Assembly (NCBI GenBank): GCA_000310025.1
Contig: FN649744.1
Location: forward strand, 1,472,504 to 1,486,765
Length of the DNA: 14,262 nucleotides
Direction of reading: 5' to 3'
Source of the DNA: Ectocarpus siliculosus
Lineage: Eukaryota; Sar; Phaeophyceae; Ectocarpales; Ectocarpaceae
Shown here in pieces: positions 1 through 7,391 of this stretch (positions are counted from its first letter, which is position 1; every line of letters starts with the position of its first letter). A program made the position numbers and the translations under genes. Below the pieces are notes generated by a model that was given only the letters and a program-made list of their open reading frames with translations, made no database searches and was not told the origin of the DNA.

Positions 1-401
1 AAAATTCATGCCACAAACCATACTCCACTTCGAACCGTGTGGATGTTGGTTAAACTTAGCCACCCCAAACTCATAGCGTATTCACTCTGCAGACAACCCC
101 CCCCCCTCCCCCCACGGGCAACCGCTCCGTACTTACTTGGATTCGAAAATAATGAACGAAAGAACAACACTGCGTCACTGCCGGTCAGGGAAAGCATGCA
201 AATTCGAGCTCGTACACGCGAAGGCAGGATGTTGACACCAGATACTTTCCCTTTCCCTGGAAATGATAATCCAGGTTTTTTTTCGACACCATAAAAAACT
301 TCACACCTACCTTCACGTCACAAACAATACAATGAATTCGACAAGCAATCATTTCCCCACACACATAACGCCGTCAAAGCACAACAATCAAAGGCCGCCC
401 T
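1..401. other. Flank 3' of the minus-strand gene, nothing recognised
   Basis: There is no exon-like block, RNA gene or repeat family here beyond C and T homopolymers (99-113 and 276-284). The short reading frames present have low-complexity or arbitrary translations. It would contain the 3' untranslated region if the exon ending at 402 is real. Confidence 0.5.
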
Positions 402-488
402 CTACTGCTCCCCAAGCAGGGCCAGGTAGTCCCCGCTGGCTACGACACTGGGAATTGTCGGGTAGGCGTCCCCGAGCTCCAACCTTGC
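402..488 (-). CDS. Candidate last exon (ending SGDYLALLGEQ*), possibly of the tafazzin gene
   Basis: On the minus strand, gttccgtaacag| is followed by 28 sense codons and TAG. They encode ARLELGDAYPTIPSVV and then ASGDYLALLGEQ. Third positions are strongly G/C, like the confirmed exons, and the acceptor is phase 0. It would join in frame with the donor at 1370 in tafazzin exon 6 across an 882 bp intron. I do not recognise the peptide as a conserved tafazzin tail. It could also be the end of a different minus-strand gene or chance. Confidence 0.42.
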   Translation of the reverse strand, partial: ARLELGDAYPTIPSVVASGDYLALLGEQ

Positions 489-1328
489 CTGTTACGGAAC
501 ACCAAGGGAGGGCAGGGCGGGACGACATGGCGGGTGCGTTGGTGTCGAACAGAACAAATGTCTGTGCGGGCCATACGTGGCACCGACAACGTGTGTGTGT
601 GGTGCGAAGTGAATTACGAGTGAAATGTGTCGCCAATAATATCAAACTGTTTTACGTGATATCTGTAATTTTCGCGCAATGGCCTGACCTCCCCGGGACC
701 AGATGCGGCGACAAGAAGACAGGACTTGGACTTATCGACCATCCTGAACGACCGAAATATTCTTGGTCCTCTGGTTTTCGACCACCGTAAGACGTGAAAG
801 GAGGGCGACTATGGAGTCACGTGGACTCCATCAAGGGGGCCGTGGCACAGGATCAGCTACGGACACAACATAAATGCGACACCACCGCCGCCGCCGCTGT
901 AGCCGCCGCAAAGAACAGCCGTGCTGGGAGACGGGTTTTAGGTGAAGGAATCGTATGGGACATTATTTCATGAGAATGATACGGTTTGATTTCGCGGGGG
1001 AAAAAACGAGAGAAACGGTGTCACTTTCAGGGCTGAAGGTCGAAGAATAGCAAGCACAGAAAATATTATTTGCAGCATGTCAAACGTAGCTGCGTCTTGA
1101 CACAGGCTATGCACCTTATTGTTTGGATCAGCCCAGTAGTTCTACGCCCCACCCCGGCCGAACAACGCATTTGCGGGGCCCCTGACAAAAGTCGGGAAAT
1201 ACATGTCAGGACGCTACATTGTGCTACTACCTTCGGGCGGATAACCACAACCGACGGGAGTGAAAGGCGGGCGAACCAACAAAAAACAGCCTATGAACTT
1301 ATATTGTATATATGATAGGAGAAAAAGG

Positions 1329-1463
1329 TCATGTTCGGCACCGCCACACGGCAGTGGCCGGGAGCATCACCTCAGCCTCCAGCGCGTGCAGCGCCGCCTC
1401 TACCCTTCGCGTGATGGCGCTGTACAACTGCTTGTCCGCGGCGGAACAAGACGCCCACTTGCG
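1329..1463 (-). CDS. taz: Tafazzin exon 6, terminal exon in the simplest model
   Basis: The acceptor is ccaaaacgcag| at 1464, phase 0. The exon encodes DKQLYSAITRRVEAALHALEAEV, an amphipathic helix expected near the tafazzin C-terminus, and then runs to TGA at 1331-1329. A donor-like GAG|gtgatg at 1370 lies just after LEAE. If it is used, the last 13 residues and this stop become intronic and the reading continues at 488. Confidence 0.7.
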   Translation of the reverse strand, partial: RKWASCSAADKQLYSAITRRVEAALHALEAEVMLPATAVWRCRT

Positions 1464-4400
1464 CTGCGTTTTGGTATCCGTCGTTTTCCGCACAACGAAA
1501 GGACGCGCGTCCGCCCACAAGGAGGAAGAGAAAGAGCGCGAGGCGAATCGCATGGATTCATGCGTGCAGTTTATTTGCGCACGCAACGAGGGAAGGGGAG
1601 GAAGCATGAGCGGAGCGGCAAAGGAGGGGATGCGGGGCAAAGGGCATGTCGTAAGCTGGATGTAACATCTTGCAATCTCTGGAAGTGTAACCGTCGAGCG
1701 AAATCAGAAATCCAAACCTCGACAGGTTTGGCAAAACGGAGGTGGCCACTCAAAGAGTGAAAAAAATAGCGACGAAACGCAGGATGACAAGAAAAAACGA
1801 AGATCAGGTTGGCAAGCTGTACGCGAAGGAAACGTCGCGAGACTCCCGCCGGGAAACCCGAAACCCGTGTGAAAAACGGGAACCCGTGTGAAAAAACGGT
1901 TTCACGGTTGGGCAACCCGTGTGCAACAAAGGGTTGTTCGGTTGGGAAACCCGTGCGAAGAAACGGTTTCACCTCATCGTCGGCGCCCCCTTGCGCGACG
2001 GCCGCGGAGTACTTCCACAGCGGTCCGTGCTCGTCCTCGTGCTGAGCGAGGAGGTCTTCCACTTCTATCGCGTCGCCCACCCTAACTGTTATGTCGTTCA
2101 AGAACTGGGGTTGTCTCTGGGGGGTAAAGCGGGGGGGGGGAGGGAGGCGGCAAAATCGTCAACAAGCCGTTGCGATTGCTTCTGGCAGGAAAGGCAAAGC
2201 AAAAACAGGGGGGGGAAACACTCGTGTTGCCATGTGTCGGTTGGAATCACGTTCATCGTTTGCCTGACGAAGACATAACATACAAAAAGGATCTACCATC
2301 ATTTTTTCATTCTGGTTGGTTTAGGTTCGCTGGGCTCTTCGAGTCCAAACATGTCGCAGCTGTGGGAGCTGTTGAGCTTGGGAAACGTCACGACTGGCTG
2401 GCTAGTCTTGCTGCCTGCTTTTAATTTTCGTGTTGCATCGCCCCTCGGTGACGCTGTGCGCTCAATTGAGCCCACTCCGGTGACACTGCGCTCTCATGAG
2501 CCCACTCCGTAGGGAGACAGACCCCTTGTACGTCACATACCACACATAGAGAGAACATGCTTTTGTGGCGTCGTATTTTCGTGCCGCCATGACTAGCATC
2601 TTTTTTCTTACCACCGGTCTTCCTTCCTTTCATGGAACAACGACCACAGGTACGCGCGCACACACCAAACCTAGCTTTTCACCCACGCATCCACTCGCCC
2701 ACGACTACGACTACGACTACGACTACGACTACGACTACGACTACGACTACGGCATCCACGGTTACGAGTACGCCCCACCCACCCCACCGGCAATACATCC
2801 TTCGTCGCGGGGTCCTCCGCCACCAGGTTCTGCATCCCCGTGTGGAAGAAGGGCACCACCCGCGGCGTTCGCGGGGCGTGCGCGATCATCCTCCCCACCC
2901 CCCACTTGAGTCGGCCCAGGTCGCTCGAGGCAGGCGGAGACCTTCCCCCTATTGTCCCCGTCTACTCTCCCGGTTTCCAATGACAAGAAAGAAAGTCGCA
3001 GCGCAACAAATTGGACAGAAGTGGGGGGGGGGGGGAGGGCTCATTTGACTAGAAATTTTGCAGCGCGACGACGGGATGGGGGTGAGGTGAGCGACTCACA
3101 GACACTTGCAACCGTCGCTCGAGGTACCGGTTATTACCGCTCGCGTCAATCGTGCACCGGGGTTTCTAAGCACCGAGCAAACACCTATTACCTATACGAA
3201 AAATGCCGCGTATGAAAAGCAAGAAAGCCCTACACCCATTCCATCCCCCTGGAGGAAGATTCTAATAGCTCAACGACTATGACCGATCCGATACCCATCG
3301 CGGTGAAGGGGGGGTGACGCTGAATGAAACGTCCTTACAACTAAGTCTGAGTGACCACGCGTAAGGGATGCAATGCACGTCATGACATTTAACAAAAAAA
3401 AAAATTGCGTCACCTGGACGGTTTTTCCCTCTGGGAATATGTGGCACCACCCCCCTGCCGCGAGCTTTCGCGAAAAGTTCAAGAGCAGCTTCTGGTCTAC
3501 CCCGCCACCGCGCTCGATGGGCAGGACCTGAGCAAGGCAGACATTATTAGCACACCATCCATTAGTGAAACGACCATCACGTTGAATGACGAAAACCACC
3601 CCGTGAGAGTTTGTTCACTCACCGCCCGCGACACAAAAGATAAAAGGGTGTCACACACAAAACGCCCGACCAGTACCTAACACATATCATCTGCACCTTC
3701 CCAACATAACATATATGAGACACACAAGACAGCTACCAAACTGTCTTGTTGAGCCTGTTACCCGCAGGGGAGAAGTCCCTATATGCTGTCTGGGAAATCG
3801 TAAACATACAGGTACTTTCTGACGCTATGAATCCATTGCTAATCTGTCTCAGACTCTTTTCTATGATAGAGATGGTTTCGTTGTGTCATATTAAGAAAAA
3901 AAAGAAAAAAAAAATGATGCCATGCCTTCGGCAGCTACGGTCGGCGACACAAAAAATGACACCATCGCCTGGACCGATTTCACAGCTCTACATATTACAG
4001 CACGACGAACAGGATGCATACGATACGTCTTTTGGGTAGCTCTCAACGAGACGGTTCTAGCGCCGTCATGTTCGGCACCATCACTCTTTCTGCTGAGGAG
4101 CAATCCAGCTTTGAATATCGGTGCAGGGGGTGTGATTGTATGTCACCTACCGTAACTGCATCAGGATGCCGCTCTTTTGATACCTTTGAGACAGCGGTCG
4201 GAAACGCCCCCCTCTCCACCAACCCCTAGCACTCACAAGAAAATCCTGCAAACCAATGTAAACAAAACTAAACTGGCGCAAGGTGATGTCCCCCAGAAGA
4301 GGGAGGGGGGGGGGTAGAATCGGAAATTACGGGGCCTCCTAGTCTACTCCGTTTCTCATTATGCATTTCAACCGTCAGCCCGTTAGCGCGGTTGATGCTA

Positions 4401-5412
4401 TTTGAAGAAAAAAATTACAAAAACTTGATTTAAGCCGTTGGCACTGACGGCTATTCATTGGTCAGCCGGTTGGCGCCGCTGATACTAAAAACGAAAACAC
4501 CCAAACACACACACACACACACACCTTTCCAGCGCCGAAAAACGAAGCGATCGCCCTCGTCTCGAAGCAGATCTCCTGGCTGCAGACCGACCACCGCATC
4601 AGCCTCGGCCGGACCACGATATCCCAGGGCAGCAGCACCGCCATCACCGCGGGGTCGTCCAGCGTCGACGCGTGGTTCGCCACCGTCAAGAGCGGTTCTC
4701 CCTCTGGTCTGCCGAGACACAGGGAAGGGGCGCTCATTTAGTCCTTGCCGTTCATTACCACGCGCCCCGATCGCCGGCGCAGTACCGGGACCCAGCGACT
4801 TTTCAGCGGTCGGCCTCCAGGACTGCAGACTGTAGCAAAGCGACTACAAAAAAGGGTGAGCCAGTACTCCCGTCCGCGGCTTCACAAGGGGTCAGAGCGC
4901 GAAATCGATTGTGACTGGGGACGGTGACGTTCGCAGCAAGGCGGAGATGGCAGGGGGGCGGACACAACTATCACCACGTCTTAGCTGCAAGAGAGCAAGC
5001 ACAACACCAGCTTGGAGTCCGGTCTCGTTCGAACGACGTATCGACCGCCGCCGGGCCAGCAGGGGATCAGCGATTGTGCGTCGAAGCCGGCGGGAACGAG
5101 AGACATGTGAATTACGAGCCCTCTTACCGACCTACTCGATGCAGGGAACCTACGTATTCTATGTAGGAAAAGAGCAACGCAAAGAGCAAGAGAGCACGCC
5201 TATTGCCCGCCCTCTCCAGGAAAAATCGCAAACCCAAAAAACAGCACACCTAACCCCACCCTCCTCTTGGCATCAAACCTCATCAAACCTCGAAATCAAT
5301 GTCACCTGTCGCGCACGAGATCCACCAGCCGCGCGTGCCGCTCGTCCTTGACGAGGCGCGTGTTGTTGAGCCCGAACAGGACCGCCCGGCTCAAGACGGC
5401 CACCGGCGTCAT
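1329..5412 (-). CDS. taz: Tafazzin-type phospholipid-lysophospholipid acyltransferase (six-exon gene model)
   Basis: Exons on the minus strand are 5412-5306, 4708-4525, 3527-3414, 2961-2788, 2116-1973 and 1463-1329, giving 285 residues, close to human tafazzin. All borders are GT..AG and every phase fits: the first intron splits an Arg codon AG|A and the rest are phase 0. Acyltransferase motif I is NHASTLDD (His48, Asp53 in the HX4D arrangement). It is followed by the family signature LMRW..CSQEICF, the block PIERGGGVDQ, motif III FPEGK (129-132), then LKWGVGRMIA and FFHTGM, and finally ITVRVGDAI. Tafazzins shuttle acyl chains between phospholipids, chiefly remodelling cardiolipin at inner mitochondrial membranes. 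No targeting peptide is visible because the true start is uncertain. Met1 (5412) is the only in-frame ATG before an upstream stop, but an acceptor near 5476-5479 could add an upstream exon. Introns are about 0.45-1.0 kb and hold only repeats. The family call is firm, the exact ends are less so. Confidence 0.88.
1858..1973. repeat. Degenerate tandem and inverted repeat with GTGTGAAAAAACGG and AACCCGTG units
   Basis: On the plus strand, AACCCGTG recurs at about 19 to 60 bp spacing, together with two copies of a GTG(T/C)GAA.AAACGGTTTCAC segment (about 1891-1910 and 1952-1972). Each of these can fold on itself through GTGAAA/TTTCAC. Its right end coincides with the donor of tafazzin exon 5. Confidence 0.75.
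1973..2116 (-). CDS. taz: Tafazzin exon 5 (ITVRVGDAI block)
   Basis: The acceptor lies after a strong C/T tract ending ccccccag at 2117. A second in-phase acceptor at 2105 would drop four residues (RQPQ). The exon encodes RQPQFLNDITVRVGDAIEVE, then EDLLAQHEDEHGPLWKYS and an Ala/Gly-rich end, stopping at GAG|gtgaaa. This aligns with the human tafazzin stretch containing ITVLIG. The donor is the first base of a degenerate repeat that continues into the intron. Confidence 0.82.
2701..2750. repeat. (ACGACT)8 microsatellite in a tafazzin intron
   Basis: Eight perfect ACGACT hexamers. It produces artificial Tyr-Asp or Ser-Arg reading frames on the two strands, none of which is a gene. Confidence 0.95.
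2788..2961 (-). CDS. taz: Tafazzin exon 4 (LKWGVGRMIA / VVPFFHTGM block)
   Basis: The chosen acceptor is gggagagtag| at 2964-2962, the site that gives phase 0 with the preceding exon. The exon encodes a Gly/Ser-rich start, then DLGRLKWGVGRMIAHAPRT, PRVVPFFHTGM and a tail ending KDVLP. The donor CCG|gtgggg at 2787 is chosen over GAT|gtattg, because keeping LP matches the family's DVLP motif. The exon abuts a (CGACTA)n microsatellite 37 nt into the following intron. Confidence 0.85.
3414..3527 (-). CDS. taz: Tafazzin exon 3 (motif II/III, FPEG)
   Basis: The exon is 38 codons between ccttgctcag| and CAG|gtgacg, phase 0 at both ends. It encodes VLPIERGGGVDQKLLLNF and then WCHIFPEGKTVQ. Arg103 of the motif II region and the Pro-Glu-Gly of motif III are present. 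Those residues bind the glycerol-phosphate part of the acceptor lipid in this superfamily. Confidence 0.9.
4374..4400 (-). repeat. Dispersed TAG|CATC repeat, copy 1
   Basis: On the minus strand, a T-rich run (tttttttcttcaaatag) is followed by CATCAACCGCGCTAACG and GGCTGAC. It is sense to tafazzin, within its second intron, and 84-87 bp from copy 2. Confidence 0.75.
4458..4487 (-). repeat. Dispersed TAG|CATC repeat, copy 2
   Basis: The minus strand reads tttttag, then TATCAGCGGCGCCAACC, then GGCTGACCAATGAATAG and CCGTCAGT. It begins about 35 nt after the tafazzin exon 2 donor and the GT tract, in sense orientation. Confidence 0.8.
4505..4524. repeat. (AC)10 microsatellite at the tafazzin exon 2 donor
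   Basis: Ten AC units; on the transcribed strand this is (GT)10 and supplies the GT of the exon 2 donor directly. Confidence 0.95.
4525..4708 (-). CDS. taz: Tafazzin exon 2 (acyltransferase motif I)
   Basis: The acceptor follows a C/T-rich tract, ctgtgtctcggcag. The exon encodes PEGEPLLTVANHASTLDDP and continues through MRWSVCSQEICFETRAI to FFGAGK. It carries the catalytic His and Asp of the HX4D motif and the LMRW...ICF stretch typical of tafazzin rather than generic PlsC enzymes. The donor AAAG|gtgtgt is embedded in a (GT)10 microsatellite, so the cut position could slip by 2 nt steps, although only 4525 keeps phase 0 with the next exon. Confidence 0.9.
5306..5412 (-). CDS. taz: Tafazzin exon 1 (N-terminal helix and NNTRLVKDER segment)
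   Basis: This block encodes MTPVAVLSRAVLFGLNN followed by TRLVKDERHARLVDLVRD. It corresponds to the membrane-associated segment that precedes motif I in tafazzins. It ends at GACAG|gtgaca with two bases of an Arg codon, completed by the A that opens the next exon. The frame remains open upstream to about 5499 (TGA) without another ATG. Real coding may therefore begin at an acceptor at 5476 or 5479 and be preceded by another exon; the Met at 5412 is the conservative start. Confidence 0.78.
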
Positions 5413-5508
5413 TACCGCCGACCTCGCCCCTTGCAGCAGTATCGGCTCCGCCTCCGTCGCGTCATCGCATCGATCCTGCTGTTGGTTGTTTTGCGTGTGT
5501 CATTGTTG

Positions 5509-5520
5509 TTAGCATCGACC
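5509..5520 (+). repeat. Dispersed TAG|CATC repeat, copy 3 (5' part only)
   Basis: Only the T/GT-rich lead and TTAGCATCGACC are present; the rest of the core is missing. The lead, gcgtgtgtcattgttg, resembles that of copy 7. Confidence 0.5.
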
Positions 5521-5678
5521 TAGTCTGTGTGTACCCGTATTACTAGCATCTTGCGAGGGGAGGGAGTTTGGCGGCAAACTGCTGTATCGCGGCAATATAT
5601 TGCCCCCAGTGTACCCCTGGATCGTAGCCATTCGGCGAAGGCAGGGGGCGTTCGCCAGCGCACGAGGCGGGTGAGTAC

Positions 5679-5786
5679 CAGGCCTAACACACAGGAGACG
5701 TACAGGCTCTTGCAAGGTATGTACAAGAACGGGTCCGCAGTCCGAAGTCTCAAGAAACGAGGTTCGACTTCTTGCTCCGTCGCCAT
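5679..5786 (-). CDS. Possible upstream first exon of the tafazzin gene
   Basis: An ATG at 5786 opens MATEQEVEPRFLRLRTADP followed by a hydrophobic run, FLYIPCKSLYVSCVLGL. A phase 0 donor candidate CTG|gtactc lies at 5678, which could join the open frame upstream of 5412 through an acceptor at 5479 or 5476. The hydrophobic stretch would suit a membrane-attached N-terminus. There is no conserved motif and the donor is weak, so this is only a candidate. Confidence 0.22.
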
Positions 5787-6330
5787 CGCGTAGCGCAGGT
5801 TATTTTCGTGCGCTGTTGGTGTTAAGGTCGACTGCTGAGTTACGCGTATATGTAAAGGAGGGGCGGTTGGCGCAGGGAGAGAAGGCGACCACGTGTGCAA
5901 GAAGTGTGGTTTCGTTGTTGAACGACTTTTGCACGACCAGGGATACTTGACTCACAATGAGCACATATAAGCGTTACGAGTGTAGAGGGCATCCCGCGAG
6001 GGCGTCCGCCACCAGACAAAGTATTGGCCAAACATATTGTAGATAATTTCTCGGTACTTGTATAAAAAGATCTCGTTCTCTAGCCTATCGAAGATACACG
6101 CCGATGGCAGTTTTGAGTCTTGTGTGCATGTATCAGGAGATCAGGAGTCCCACCTCATAAAATCTGTTGTGCGGACTGCTGCTGCAACATCCTTGAACGT
6201 TACATCGAGAGGCCCTACGGTTCAATGTTATGGTGGGTGCTACTGCTGCTTTCGTCAGCGTCTGTCGACAGCAGGCAAAACGGCAAAGCGACGACCAGAC
6301 CGGTTCATCACAGCATCACAGCTGTAGAGG

Positions 6331-6380
6331 TGTCCAAGCGTGTCACAGCGTGTCACAGCTGTCACAAAGAGTGTCACCAC
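6331..6380. repeat. Degenerate decamer repeat TGTCACAGCG
   Basis: TGTCCAAGCG, TGTCACAGCG, TGTCACAGCT and then GTCACAAAGA follow each other without spacer. It is located in the divergent intergenic region. Confidence 0.65.
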
Positions 6381-7292
6381 GACAACAACGTCACACCGCG
6401 GGTTTATGTCGGTTCAATGCCGGGGAATCAGGGGGAAATACGCGTGTTGCTAAGCTGAGAATGAACGACCGGGGATAGAAGCAAGCACCTGCGACAGCAG
6501 TAGAACGCTCCCCAGGTTGGCTTGCAGCGAAGCGACCGTTCCATGCATATATTTCAAGGAAAACTCGTTGCATCATCCGCGGAATAACCACTGCCACGTA
6601 CGTTGGGCGACATGCTTCGTCTTTTGTCCAAAAGCTCCCCGCTCGGATCAGGGCGGTAGTAATACGCTGCACCCGAAACGGAAGCCGACACGGCGCCCGT
6701 TCCAGCCAAACATCTTCGCCACGCCATGTCTCACTCGCACTCGCTGGCTGTAGTCTCTTGCTGTGTGTGCAGCTGCTGAGTGAGAGCTGTCCAGCCCGGA
6801 TGACACTGGCGGGGGGTTCGGTGGGTATTCCCTATCCACGGAGCCCCCATCCGAGACAGCCAGCCGTGGAGGCACACCACGAATCAAACATTCTCACACA
6901 GCTCCCACTGCAGCGGCTTGCTCAGCTCGGTTCCGCTCCCTCTCTCCGACAACATACAACACGTTCGCGTTCGCTCACACGATCGAGTCCTGTGTGATTC
7001 AACCACCGTGTCACCTGCACGGTAGAGAGTCCCCGCAGAAAATCATCGTCAACATCAACAGAGCGGCGATCAGCAGCAGCTCTCAGCAGGCAGTCACACA
7101 GCGAGGTGCCGAGCAGCGCCCTTGGAGGAGGGAGCCATCGGAGTGCTGCTACAACAAGCGAGCCATTATAGGAGGAGCGTGCTCTTGGAGCGGTGTACGT
7201 GACGGCAGGAGCTGTATAGTAGTAGCATCACAGCAGGAACTGCAAGTTGCCACACCCACAGCAGTCTCCCGTCTCAAGGTTTCAAACAAACC

Positions 7293-7391
7293 ATGAAGTT
7301 TGGCAAAAACATCGGGAGGGTTGTGGAGCTATCGGACCCGGAGTGGTCGCCATTCTGGATCAACTACAAGTTCCTCAAGAAGAAGGTCAAG
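7293..7391 (+). CDS. SPX gene exon 1 (start codon, basic helix)
   Basis: The context is acaaaccATGaag. The exon encodes MKFGKNIGRVVELSDPEW and then INYKFLKKKVK, the canonical SPX beginning in which translation starts directly with MKFGK. The donor AAG|gtgcgt at 7392 gives phase 0 with exon 2. Two more overlapping GTGCGT/GTGCCT donors follow at 7396 and 7400; both would shift the frame relative to exon 2. Confidence 0.9.

Larger units (their letters stand above)
5413..7292. promoter_or_regulatory. Divergent intergenic region between tafazzin and the SPX gene
   Basis: The two genes point away from each other, so both promoters and 5' untranslated regions should lie here. A TATAAAAA string occurs at 6061-6068 on the plus strand, but it is 1.2 kb from the SPX start and is not convincing as its TATA box. 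From about 7000 to 7290 the plus strand is rich in CAG/CAGCAGC and would suit a 5' leader. A partial dispersed-repeat copy (5509-5520) and decamer repeats (6331-6380) also lie here. No conserved coding block was found apart from the weak candidate exon at 5786-5679. Confidence 0.45.

Noticed and set aside
263-790. 175-codon plus-strand frame
   Set aside because: The composition is arbitrary with no motif. It overlaps the more coding-like minus-strand block at 488-402.
1571-2101. Single 176-codon minus-strand protein starting at 2101
   Set aside because: The start would be TTG. Only the first part is tafazzin exon 5; after 1973 it reads intronic repeat sequence.
2632-3048. Frames with Thr, Tyr-Asp or Ser-Arg repeats around 2700
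   Set aside because: They arise from the (ACGACT)8 tract. Only the minus-strand part 2961-2788 is supported as an exon.
6061-6068. TATA box of the SPX gene
   Set aside because: It lies 1.2 kb upstream of the start codon with no evidence of a leader intron; AT-rich strings like this occur by chance.
6331-6380. CRISPR-like array
   Set aside because: The units are contiguous 10-mers without spacers, in a eukaryotic genome.
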